Below, in pieces: positions 36,364 to 43,809 of a DNA stretch of 64,000 nucleotides. Source of the DNA: Niveispirillum cyanobacteriorum (GTDB lineage: Bacteria > Pseudomonadota > Alphaproteobacteria > Azospirillales > Azospirillaceae). Numbering within the stretch: the first letter of the stretch is position 1; each line of letters starts with the position of its first letter. Under the pieces are notes generated by a model. That model saw only the letters and a program-made list of their open reading frames with translations. It was not told where the DNA came from and ran no database searches. The translations under genes were made by a program, and so were the position numbers. Location of the stretch: positions 428,501 through 492,500 of the forward strand of contig NZ_CP025611.1 in NCBI RefSeq assembly GCF_002868735.1. The letters run 5' to 3'.

Positions 36364-37854
36364 TCAGGCCGGGATCGCCGGAGTGCTGCCACGGATCGTG
36401 GCAAAGGCGTCCAGCGCGCGCTGCCGGCCCAGCGCATGATCAATGATGGGGGCGGGATAGTCACGTCCCAGTGTGACACCGGCCCCGCGCAGCACCATGG
36501 GCGGTGCGGTCCACGGGGCATGGATATATTTGTCCGGCATATGTTTCAGTTCGGGTACCCAATGGCGGACATAACGACCGTCGGGGTCGAATTTCTGCCC
36601 CTGCAAGACCGGATTGAAAACCCGGAAATAGGGTGCGGCGTCGGCACCGCAACCCCCGATCCATTGCCAGCCGGCAGCATTATTGGCCAGATCGGCATCG
36701 ACCAGCGTGTCCCAGAACCAATCCTCCCCCGCCTGCCAGGGCAGCAGCAGATGCTTGACCAGCAGGGACCCCACGATCATCCGCACACGGTTATGCATCC
36801 AGCCCGTTACCCAGAGTTGCCGCATGCCGGCATCGACGATGGGGTAACCGGTCTGCCCCCGCTGCCACGCGGCCAGGGCCTTGTCATCCTGGGTCCAGGG
36901 AAAGGCCTCAAATGCGGGTGACAGGGGGCGTTCGGGAAGGGTGGGGAAATGGTACAGCAGGGAATGGCAGAATTCCCGCCACCCGATCTCGCGCAGGAAA
37001 CTGTCCATCTGCGCCTTGAACGCCTCGCTGCCCCGATCTCCTGCCCGTTTGGCCGCGTGCCAGACCTGACGCGGGGAGATTTCACCGAAATGCAGATGCG
37101 GCGACAGGCGCGACGTGCCGTCAATGCCGGGCACATCGCGGCCGGCGCTGTAATTGGCGGCCCCTTCCGACAGGAACTGCGTCAGGCGCGCGGTGGCTGC
37201 CGCTTCGCCAACGCCCAGCCCCTCGGCCCAGGTCCGCCGGAACCCGCCCGCCCAATCGGGCCGGGTAGGCAGCAGCGCCCAGTCGGACAGGGCATCACCT
37301 TCTGGACGGTTGGGGCAGGGGGACAGCCGGTCCGGGGCGGGCAGGGGCCGTTCCGGGTTGGTGACGGCGACACAGGCCCGCCAATAGGGGGTAAAGACCT
37401 TGTACGGTGTGCCCTGACCCGTCAGCACTTCCCAGGGTTCGTTCAGCAGGGCGGCCTTGTGGCTGGTAACCTTCACCGTGCCCTTCAAGGCCGCTTTAAG
37501 CCGCGAATCGCGCTCAATGGCAAAGGGTTCATAGCAGCGGTTCCAAACCACCTCTGCCGCGTCCACCCGCGCCGCCAGGTCACCGATCACAGCATCACCC
37601 GGCCCTCGCAGCAGCAGCAGGGGCGACCCCAGCCGCTCCAGTGCCGCCGACAGATGCGTCAGGCTATGATGCAACCACCAGCGCGTGGCGCCACCGGCCC
37701 GCCAGGTGCCGGGGGTGACATCATCCAGAACATAGACGGGCAGGAGGGGCCGGCCGCTTTCCACGGCATGGTGTAAGGCCGGATTGTCAGCCAAACGCAA
37801 ATCCTGGCGGAACCAGACGATAATGGGACGCGGATCGGTCATCGGGGGAGACAT
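36364..37854 (-). CDS. phrB: Deoxyribodipyrimidine photolyase
   Basis: A protein of 496 residues. The N-terminal alpha/beta domain begins IIVWFRQDLRLADNPALHHAVESGRPLLPVYVLDD. The helical FAD domain contains GYPIVDAGMRQLWVTGWMHNRVRMIVGSLLVKHLLLPWQ, DADLANNAAGWQWIGGCGADAAPYFRVFNP and YVRHWVPEL, with the Trp residues of the electron-transfer chain. It repairs UV cyclobutane dimers using light. I use the ATG at 37854, about 26 bases after the likely start of a candidate ECF promoter. It leads a six-gene operon down to 31035. Confidence 0.93.
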   Translation of the reverse strand: MSPPMTDPRPIIVWFRQDLRLADNPALHHAVESGRPLLPVYVLDDVTPGTWRAGGATRWWLHHSLTHLSAALERLGSPLLLLRGPGDAVIGDLAARVDAAEVVWNRCYEPFAIERDSRLKAALKGTVKVTSHKAALLNEPWEVLTGQGTPYKVFTPYWRACVAVTNPERPLPAPDRLSPCPNRPEGDALSDWALLPTRPDWAGGFRRTWAEGLGVGEAAATARLTQFLSEGAANYSAGRDVPGIDGTSRLSPHLHFGEISPRQVWHAAKRAGDRGSEAFKAQMDSFLREIGWREFCHSLLYHFPTLPERPLSPAFEAFPWTQDDKALAAWQRGQTGYPIVDAGMRQLWVTGWMHNRVRMIVGSLLVKHLLLPWQAGEDWFWDTLVDADLANNAAGWQWIGGCGADAAPYFRVFNPVLQGQKFDPDGRYVRHWVPELKHMPDKYIHAPWTAPPMVLRGAGVTLGRDYPAPIIDHALGRQRALDAFATIRGSTPAIPA

Positions 37855-37885
37855 GCTTCCGGGTGAAACATCAGAATTTACTGAT

Positions 37886-37913
37886 GATACGTTACCGATG
37901 CCGGCTTGGATCA
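37886..37913 (-). promoter_or_regulatory. Candidate ECF-sigma (RpoE/ChrR-type) promoter for phrB operon
   Basis: On the minus strand TGATCC (37908-37913), 16 bases, then CGTATC (37886-37891). TGATCC is the -35 element reported for alphaproteobacterial sigma-E controlled by ChrR, which directs photolyase and Cfa-like genes in Rhodobacter. The -10 assignment is less sure. No rpoE or chrR gene is in the window. Confidence 0.5.
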
Positions 37914-38045
37914 CCCGCACCCCTATCCTTTTGCGAAGATTATTTTTTATCCGTCACGGTTGACGCCGCTTGCAGGGAACCTAGCTCGTTTCGTGGCGGT
38001 GGCCATCCCATTCTCCCCCCCTCCTTTGGCTGCCAGCCTTTTGCC

Positions 38046-38086
38046 GCCCCCGGATGCCTCCCCCGCATCCGGGGGCTTGTCTTTTT
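38046..38086 (+). terminator. Strong hairpin with T-run near the pdeM stop
   Basis: GCCCCCGGATGC (38046-38057) pairs perfectly with GCATCCGGGGGC (38065-38076), followed on the plus strand by CTTGTCTTTTT. It has terminator form on the plus strand, though no plus-strand gene is seen upstream. On the minus strand it lies just beyond the pdeM stop but without a T-run. Confidence 0.5.
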
Positions 38087-38801
38087 ACCCCTGTGCGGCG
38101 GCACTCTCGCGCCGGGTGGCGTGGTCCGCCGACAGACGGGTGCAGGGCAGGGGGAACAGGCGGGCGGTGCCCAGCATCCAGGCCTGGAACGGCCGGTGCA
38201 GCAAGCCAGAAATGGCGGGGTCCAGAACGTTCAGGCCACCGGCATAGGCACCGAAGGCCGGCAGGATCATGCGCCGGCCGTCGCCGGCGAAACAGCGTGC
38301 GCTGATCCGCTTACCCCGCACTACCGCCGCTGCCTTGGGATGGTAATGGCCGGAGATTTCGCCCGCCGCCGCCATCCGGTCCTTCACCGCCTCGTGCCGC
38401 AGCACCAGCGGCCCCTCGCGTAATTCTTCCGCCACCACCATACCGCCCCAGCCAGGCGGCGGGGCCGGGTCATGGTTGCCGGCGATCCAGACCCAGTCAT
38501 AGGCCGCTGTCAGGGCAGCGATACGCCTTCCATCTGCGTCCGAAACGCGGGCGGCGGCATCGCGGTCGTGGAAACTGTCACCCAGGCAGACGACCCGGTT
38601 GGGGCGCCAGTGGCGGCACAGTTCCTCCAGCCGCGACAGGGTTGCCGCGGTGTCATAGGGGGGCAGGAACTGTCCCATCCGGGCAAAGGCCGACCCTTTC
38701 TCCAGATGCAGATCGGCCACCAGCAGCCACCCACGTGTGGGCCAGAACAGGGCCCCGGCGGGATCGGCCTTCACTGTGGCACCGTTCAACAGGATGTCCA
38801 T
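38085..38801 (-). CDS. pdeM: Ligase-associated metallophosphoesterase PdeM
   Basis: A protein of 238 residues. Metal-binding motifs are VADLHLEKG, CLGDSFHD, IAGNHDP and ISGHYHPKA. GKRISARCFAGDGRRMILPAFGAYAGGLNV is typical of the PdeM group, a predicted endonuclease in the Lhr-helicase/LigD-like DNA damage module. The usual partner genes (Lhr-type helicase, exonuclease, ATP-dependent ligase) are not in this window, so it is an orphan locally. The VOC gene lies just upstream on the same strand with a 11-base gap. Confidence 0.85.
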   Translation of the reverse strand: MDILLNGATVKADPAGALFWPTRGWLLVADLHLEKGSAFARMGQFLPPYDTAATLSRLEELCRHWRPNRVVCLGDSFHDRDAAARVSDADGRRIAALTAAYDWVWIAGNHDPAPPPGWGGMVVAEELREGPLVLRHEAVKDRMAAAGEISGHYHPKAAAVVRGKRISARCFAGDGRRMILPAFGAYAGGLNVLDPAISGLLHRPFQAWMLGTARLFPLPCTRLSADHATRRESAAAQG

Positions 38802-38812
38802 GACGCGCCCAG

Positions 38813-39235
38813 TCAGTCCAGGGTGACCGACCCGTCTTCGGCCAGGGGCCAGAACGGGTTGAAGGCGATTTCCCAGTAATGGCCGTCCGGATCGGCATAG
38901 ATGCCGGAATAGCCGCCCCAGAACTGATCTGCCGGGGCCCGCACCAGCCGCCCGCCCTGGGTCAAGGCGAAGGACACCAGCCGGTCCACATCGGCCTTGC
39001 CGCGCACATTATGCGCCAGCATCGTGGGGCCGTGCGTCACCTTGCCGGCATCTCCCGCGATTTCTTTATCATAGCTATCAGCGGCCAGCAGGCCCAGGCC
39101 CATGCCGCCCATCTGGAAGAACGCGAAGGAGGGCTGGCTGCCGCCTGCGGCTTTCCAGCCCAGCCCTTCATAAAAGGCCCGTGACCGCGCCACGTCGGTG
39201 ACGCGCAGGGTGATCAGGGTGATGCGCTGTTCCAT
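38813..39235 (-). CDS. VOC (glyoxalase/bleomycin-resistance) family protein
   Basis: A protein of 140 residues beginning at the Met at 39235 (MEQRITLITLRVTDVARSRAFYEGLGW), with GGAGAAG upstream. Two beta-alpha-beta-beta-beta modules are visible: the first is followed by FAFFQMGGMGLGLL, the second by VSFALTQGGRLVRAPADQFWGGYSGIYADPDGHYWEIAFNP. Metal ligands cannot be assigned securely. Function open. Confidence 0.85.
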   Translation of the reverse strand: MEQRITLITLRVTDVARSRAFYEGLGWKAAGGSQPSFAFFQMGGMGLGLLAADSYDKEIAGDAGKVTHGPTMLAHNVRGKADVDRLVSFALTQGGRLVRAPADQFWGGYSGIYADPDGHYWEIAFNPFWPLAEDGSVTLD

Positions 39236-39494
39236 GCCGGCTTCTCCGCCCTCTGTCTGTCGCCATTCACACATAGAGGCCAGCAAACCGCAAGGCCAGG
39301 CTGACCATCGTTCGCCACCCCACGCAATCTGTTGGGCATGACGACCCGGTGCCACACCAGCCATTGAATTGAACAAGGCGTTTTCAGTTGAGCGGCCAAT
39401 GGTTTGGCTGCGATTTCGGTCCTGTTTAATGCCTCTTTCAAGGATTTGAAACTTTCACTACAATAAATCCGTTGGATACTTTCCGAGGCACCTT

Positions 39495-40115
39495 GTGCTC
39501 AACGGCATCATCGAACTGGTCCGGTTTGCAGTGATCACCTTCGTGGCCTCCGTCGCTGCGAACGTGATGGTGTCGATGGTTGCCTATGTCTGGGGCCGGA
39601 TCATCCGCGCGCAGGGCCAGGAGACGATGATGCGCGGCCGGCTGGCGCGCTATGCCCGCATCGCAACCGGCCTGTCCAACCGGGTGGAGGCGCGAAAGAA
39701 CACCGCTGCCGGCGCCGCAACCCATCTGTTCACGGCGCAGCGTGAGGAAAAGGCCCTAAAAAGCCGTATCCGTGAGCTGGAAAAAAGCCCCCATCGCTTC
39801 GTGCGGATGATCGGGGCGGAGCAGTTCCCCAACAAGCCGTACGAATTCCTGGTCTTCAACAGCTCGGTTTCGCATCAGGTGAAGCGGGGGGAGAAGCATC
39901 CCTTCTACGACAATTCCTGGGCGCAGCCCTGTCCCGTGCATGTCTGGGCGCGCGGACCGGAGGAGGCGAAGGCGGAGTTTGAACGGGTTTACCCCAAGGC
40001 GTCGGGTTTCAAGGCTGTCTTTGCGCAGGCCCTGACCGGTGCCGCAGCGCCCAAGGACAGTGAGGAAGGGGGCGGTGTGGAAACCGCCGGCGATGCGGAA
40101 ATGGAGCCGGCATGA
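39495..40115 (+). CDS. Unknown membrane-anchored coiled-coil protein A
   Basis: A protein of 206 residues from a GTG start. One N-terminal transmembrane helix (about residues 7-32) is followed by a charged helical segment (residues 40-100; ends KALKSRIRELEKSPHRF). A compact alpha/beta-looking domain follows at about 103-185 (PYEFLVFNSSVSHQ; PCPVHVWARGPEEAKAEFERVYP). The tail is acidic. No family is recognised. It overlaps the next gene by four bases. The two proteins share this layout, suggesting diverged paralogues that work as a pair. Confidence 0.65.
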   Translation: MLNGIIELVRFAVITFVASVAANVMVSMVAYVWGRIIRAQGQETMMRGRLARYARIATGLSNRVEARKNTAAGAATHLFTAQREEKALKSRIRELEKSPHRFVRMIGAEQFPNKPYEFLVFNSSVSHQVKRGEKHPFYDNSWAQPCPVHVWARGPEEAKAEFERVYPKASGFKAVFAQALTGAAAPKDSEEGGGVETAGDAEMEPA

Positions 40116-40687
40116 GCGGCTTTTCCATCGCCCTGATGCTGATGATTGTCTTCCTGTCGATGAAGCCGACAGTGTTGAAGGCCAATCACAGCCTTAAGGA
40201 AGCAAGAAAGGCGATGGTCGAGTTGCGGCGGCGTCAGCAGGCGCTGAGCAACAAGATCCGCGCCCTTGCCCGCGAAAGCCTGGGCCAGCGCCTTACAGCG
40301 GGTCAGGATGATCATGAAGCTGACGAGCTGCAATCGCGTACCGACCACCTGAAGCGCACGATTGAGCTGCTGGAGGCGGAGGATCGCCGCGTGCTGGTCA
40401 TGGATGAACGGCGTGGCCTGTCGGAAACCGGCTGGATCATCTGTGTTCGCCGCCGCCCGGACGCTGCCTCGCCGCTGGAACCCAGCAATATCACGCGCCT
40501 GTGGGATGAAGGCCGCTATGTCTTCTTCTTTGCCAGCGACATGCCGCGCGCCCGGCGCAAGGTGCTGATGCGGTTCCCCGAAGATGGTGGCTACAGCATC
40601 GTTGATGTAAAGCCGCATGAGGGCGATCTGTCGGAGCCCCCGGCGCTGGGCGCCCATAATCCGGACAAGCAGAAGCAAAGCGCCTGA
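40112..40687 (+). CDS. Unknown membrane-anchored coiled-coil protein B
   Basis: A protein of 191 residues coupled to protein A by an ATGA overlap. A short hydrophobic start (GFSIALMLMIVFLS) is followed by a strongly heptad-like helix (residues 25-92; ARKAMVELRRRQQALSNKIRAL, TDHLKRTIELLEAED). A C-terminal domain (SETGWIICVRRRPD; GRYVFFFASDMPRARRKVLMRFPE; YSIVDVKP) completes it. The last domain resembles that of protein A in strand/helix order. Function unknown. Confidence 0.65.
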   Translation: MSGFSIALMLMIVFLSMKPTVLKANHSLKEARKAMVELRRRQQALSNKIRALARESLGQRLTAGQDDHEADELQSRTDHLKRTIELLEAEDRRVLVMDERRGLSETGWIICVRRRPDAASPLEPSNITRLWDEGRYVFFFASDMPRARRKVLMRFPEDGGYSIVDVKPHEGDLSEPPALGAHNPDKQKQSA

Positions 40688-40696
40688 CGCGTCTCG

Positions 40697-40842
40697 GAGC
40701 TGTTTTCGGTTGACCGGAAGCAGCTCCGGCCACGACTGTCGCCGCGCGGCTCATGCCGCGTAAGCCAAGCTGCGCATGCAGCGCCGGTGCCTGAGGACAA
40801 CGAACGGCTAGAGCGTTTTTCCGGTCAACGGAAATACGCTCT
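40697..40842. repeat. Palindromic repeat cluster, left flank of accessory segment
   Basis: Two hairpin units with the shared core TTTTCCGGTCAA or its complement: GAGCTG...CAGCTC at 40697-40726 and AGAGCGT...ACGCTCT at 40810-40842. The stretch 40768-40843 is a direct repeat (about 80% identical by eye) of 41908-41983. The pair flanks a GNAT gene and an IS110 remnant. Confidence 0.65.
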
Positions 40843-40921
40843 AAGGTACCGTTAAAACTAGCGCAAACGATGCTCACCCTTCCACTGTTGATCGCCTGGA
40901 TGGCGGATTTCCACGGCAACA

Positions 40922-41479
40922 TCATGTACTCTGCGTGACCACCTCCCGCATACGCTTCTCGAACCGGAACATACCGTCGTCGCCCGGCAGATCTGGCTCA
41001 TTCGGACGGTGCGGATCCGGGTGGCCGGCATGGTGGTACTCGACGATGTGGAAGCCGCAGACGTTGACGTAAAAGTGGATGTTGCGCTTCTCGAAGTATG
41101 GCGTGTGGGTGATCCAGACCTGCGTGTCGGGGTAGGTAGCCTCAATAGCACGCCACGCCTTGCGGCCGATGCCGCGGCCCGATCGATCGGTGCGCACGTA
41201 GAAAAAGTCGAGAGAGTTCCGCTGCGTTTCGGCATCAATCGAGACCACGGCTCCACCGACCCATCGGCCGTCCTCAAGGATGCGGTGGACGACGGCGTTC
41301 GGAGCTGTGAAGGAGGCGGCTACGTCTTCGTCGGGTGGGATCGGACCTTCGTCGACCGATCCGAATGTTTCAACGACAGCGATCGCGAATGCGGCCTGAA
41401 GATCCTTGCGGAAGCGCGGTAAATCTTCCTCGCTGGCAATGTCCAGCGTCACGTGGCCCATTACGGGTGCGGATATCAT
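40922..41479 (-). CDS. GNAT family N-acetyltransferase in accessory segment
   Basis: A protein of 185 residues. I chose the ATG at 41479 because GGAG is seven bases upstream, although Met codons at 41527 and 41461 are in frame. The GNAT core reads [19 protein letters not shown], then [62 protein letters not shown], with the acetyl-CoA loop RSGRGIG. Substrate unknown. It lies between two direct repeats with a transposase remnant, so it was probably acquired. Confidence 0.82.
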   Translation of the reverse strand: MISAPVMGHVTLDIASEEDLPRFRKDLQAAFAIAVVETFGSVDEGPIPPDEDVAASFTAPNAVVHRILEDGRWVGGAVVSIDAETQRNSLDFFYVRTDRSGRGIGRKAWRAIEATYPDTQVWITHTPYFEKRNIHFYVNVCGFHIVEYHHAGHPDPHRPNEPDLPGDDGMFRFEKRMREVVTQST

Positions 41480-41565
41480 CCGTATTCTCCAATACTCCTG
41501 TCGAGGTATGCCTTGCATGGTGGCCACGTTGTAACCGTTTCGGCAGTTACGTACATGTTTCTATC

Positions 41566-41745
41566 CTACGCCCTGGCTTCCAAGACGACCTGTACCGACC
41601 GCCGCCGACAGCGCCGTCGAAGGACGGCGTATCCCGCATCGGTATTCTCACCCTGGAACAACTCCCCGGTCGGCGTATCCAGACCGTCCAGCCGATCCTT
41701 GCTGACATCCAAAGCGATGATAGAGTCGGACTGCATCATCTTCAT
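41566..41745 (-). pseudogene. IS110-family transposase remnant
   Basis: On the minus strand a short frame starts MMQSDSIIALDVSKDRLDGLD and continues to QVVLEARA then stop. IIALDVSKDRLD is the N-terminal DEDD-domain motif of IS110-type transposases, and VVLEA corresponds to the next conserved block. Only about 57 of the usual 300-400 residues remain, so the gene is a truncated relic. Confidence 0.72.
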
Positions 41746-41907
41746 ACTCCCTGGCTTGCACGTTCGGGGCTGCAACCCCATGCAACTGTTCGGGGCAATG
41801 AAGGTGCCGACTGGAGAGCCTTGCTTGGCTGCGGAGTGCTTATCTACCGGTCCGCGGAGCGGTCTTCCATTCCGTGATAGTGCAATTCTATCAGATTGCA
41901 GAAACAC

Positions 41908-41983
41908 AAGCTGCGGATGCAGTGCCAGCGATTGAGGAAAACGGAAAGCTAGAGCATTTTCCGGTCAACAGAAACACGCTCCA
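41908..41983. repeat. Right flank copy of the palindromic repeat
   Basis: This stretch repeats 40768-40843 in direct orientation, including AAGCTGCG, ATGCAG, TGAGGA and CTAGAGC and the TTTTCCGGTCAAC core. Together the two copies bracket about 1.06 kb of accessory sequence. Confidence 0.65.
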
Positions 41984-41992
41984 GCCTGATCT

Positions 41993-42247
41993 TCAGGCCG
42001 AAATATCGATGATATAGCCGCGATACTGCACCGGCTGTACCGGGGCCAGGGTAACGGGACGCACGGGTTCCAGTGTCACGGGACGCACCGGTGCCAGATT
42101 GCGGTCGGGCAATTGCGGGGCGGGTGCAGGCCGGGGTGGCGGCGGGGCCGGTGCGGGGTCGGCAGAACGGCGACCGGGCGCCCCCTCCGGCGGGGGTGGG
42201 GCCGGGGCGGTATAGGTACCAGTGCTGTTGATGCCGTTGATCGCCAT
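41993..42247 (-). CDS. Proline-rich hypothetical protein
   Basis: A protein of 84 residues (MAINGINSTGTYTAPAPPPPEG...). The middle is low-complexity Pro/Ala. Then there is a short tandem motif (LAPVRPVTLEPVRPVTLAPVQPV) of three VxPV units, and the C-terminus is YRGYIIDISA. Codon bias follows the local GC pattern. No family recognised. The repeat content could also arise in a non-coding frame, so confidence is limited. Confidence 0.4.
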   Translation of the reverse strand: MAINGINSTGTYTAPAPPPPEGAPGRRSADPAPAPPPPRPAPAPQLPDRNLAPVRPVTLEPVRPVTLAPVQPVQYRGYIIDISA

Positions 42248-42394
42248 GACCGGCTGCCCCGATGTTTACGGCTGCATCATAATCCAGGCTGTACCCAGCG
42301 TGAAATGCACAATTGGATAGGCTGAGGGGGATAGGCTTATGCCGCCCGCCCTGTGCCGGAATTTCGGGCGTGGGGCTGATCAAGAGATGGGCAG

Positions 42395-42552
42395 AAAAAA
42401 ACGGCCGGAAAACCAAAAGGTTTCCGGCCGAGTTGAACAGGGAGGCTTCACGTCTGGGAGACGCTGGGTCAAGGACCCAACCCCGACCGGGTAAATCGGG
42501 GCGAAACGTCGCTGCTGCGTCGCAGCAGCGATGGCCCAAGATTTAAGCATCC
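42395..42552 (-). ncRNA. Candidate small RNA with extended -10 promoter and terminator
   Basis: On the minus strand an extended -10 (TGGTATAAT, TATAAT at 42559-42564) is followed by about 158 bases without a credible ORF. They hold four consecutive inverted repeats: 42509-42531, 42481-42501, 42465-42479 and 42451-42463. A single-stranded linker (42431-42450) containing CCUCCC comes next, and then a textbook intrinsic terminator (CGGCCGG...CCGGCCG, 42402-42430, and seven T). The CCUCCC and a CCC hairpin loop resemble anti-Shine-Dalgarno motifs of known trans-acting RNAs. An alternative is the 3' UTR of the LysR gene just upstream. No known RNA family was recognised. Confidence 0.65.
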
Positions 42553-42587
42553 AGGCCGATTATACCAGGGGTGAAGCCAAGCCTGAG

Positions 42588-43499
42588 TTATGCGTTTGAT
42601 GCATGGCTCGATGGGAAGGTCTCAGCAACCTTCTTCACGAGGAAGTCACGGAACACGGCGATGCGCTTGGAATGGCGCAGTTCTTCGGCATAGACGAAAT
42701 AGGCGTCGATGCGCGGCCCGCTCACTTCCGGCAGGATGCGGACGATATCGGGCTGATTGTCGACGACATAGTCGGGCAGGGACGCAATGCCCAGGCCGGA
42801 CTGAACGGCGCGGAACATGGCGTACAGGCTGTTGACGCGCAGCGCGGTATGGCGTTCGCCACCCGGCGGGTCGCCGACATGCAGGGCCCAGTTGATGTTG
42901 GTGACCGGTGCCCGCGCCTCGTTCGGATAGGCGATCAGGTCATGCTGGTCCAGTTCCGCCACCGATTGCGGCATGCCGCGCTTTTCGATGTAGGACTTGT
43001 GGGCGTACAGGTGCACGCGCACCGTCATCAGATGACGCTGGATCAGGTCCGGCTGGCGCGGGGCCGACAGGCGGATGGCGATATCCGCCTCGCGCATCGA
43101 CAGGTCCAGCTCATTATCGTCCAGCAGCAGCGTCAGCTGCACATCCGGATAGAGCGACAGGAAATCCTTCACCCGCGGCGTCAGCCAGGTAGAGCCGAGC
43201 GCGATGGTGGTGGTGACCTTCAACGGGCCCTTCGGATGCTCCTTCGATTCGGAGAGCATGGCCTCCGTCATCGAGAGCTTGGCAAACACCTCCCGCGCGG
43301 TGCGGTAGAGCAGTTCACCCTGTTCCGTCAGAATCAGCCCGCGTGCATGGCGATGGAACAGCGGCACATGGAGGCTTTCCTCCAGCGCGCTGATCTGCCG
43401 GCTGACCGCCGACTGGCTGAGGTTCAGGGTTTCCCCCGCATGCGTGAAGCTGCCCGCCTCCGCCACAGCGTGAAAGACGCGAAGCTTGTCCCAGTCCAT
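42588..43499 (-). CDS. LysR family transcriptional regulator
   Basis: A protein of 303 residues. The DNA-binding helix-turn-helix is at about residues 2-60 (MDWDKLRVFHAVAEAGSFTHAGETLNLSQSAVSRQISALEESLHVPLFHR). The effector domain starts near residue 92. It lies downstream of trxB on the same strand, with 310 bases between. Effector and targets are unknown. Confidence 0.9.
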   Translation of the reverse strand: MDWDKLRVFHAVAEAGSFTHAGETLNLSQSAVSRQISALEESLHVPLFHRHARGLILTEQGELLYRTAREVFAKLSMTEAMLSESKEHPKGPLKVTTTIALGSTWLTPRVKDFLSLYPDVQLTLLLDDNELDLSMREADIAIRLSAPRQPDLIQRHLMTVRVHLYAHKSYIEKRGMPQSVAELDQHDLIAYPNEARAPVTNINWALHVGDPPGGERHTALRVNSLYAMFRAVQSGLGIASLPDYVVDNQPDIVRILPEVSGPRIDAYFVYAEELRHSKRIAVFRDFLVKKVAETFPSSHASNA

Positions 43500-43731
43500 G
43501 GACCCGTCCCTAGATAGTGGCGCAACTGCCGAACGCCGGATGACGTTCCAGGCGCCCCGTCTGTTGGTCGGACACGGGAATGCGCCCGACGCATGGATGA
43601 TATACAGCCCCTGCCGCCAATGCTAGGGCTTGTCACCAAAATGTCGATTTACCGCTAGCTATCGTATTGTTCTTGCAACAGTTCGCCGAGGGACGGAGAC
43701 GGAATACCCCTGCTAAAGTGGTAAAATGAAG

Positions 43732-43784
43732 AAAGGCCAGGAGATGGCAACGGCGACTCCGCCCTCATCCCTTGGCCTTTTTCA
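43732..43784. terminator. Long-loop hairpin between trxB and LysR gene
   Basis: AAAGGCCA near 43732 pairs with TGGCCTTT ending at 43780, with about 33 bases between and T-runs on the plus side (TTTTTC) and the minus side (CTTCATTTT). It may terminate trxB on the minus strand. The rest of the 43500-43809 gap shows no gene; the LysR promoter should lie near 43510-43600. Confidence 0.4.
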
Positions 43785-43809
43785 CACCATACCTGGCACG
43801 TGCGTCGAA

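Noticed and set aside
37863-38423. Plus-strand frame overlapping the pdeM gene and the phrB promoter
   Set aside because: No ribosome site, low-complexity product, and pdeM metal-binding motifs occupy the other strand.
42313-42546. Short plus-strand frame across the candidate small RNA
   Set aside because: It runs through hairpins and the terminator with an Arg/Gly-rich composition. The structural RNA reading explains the region better.
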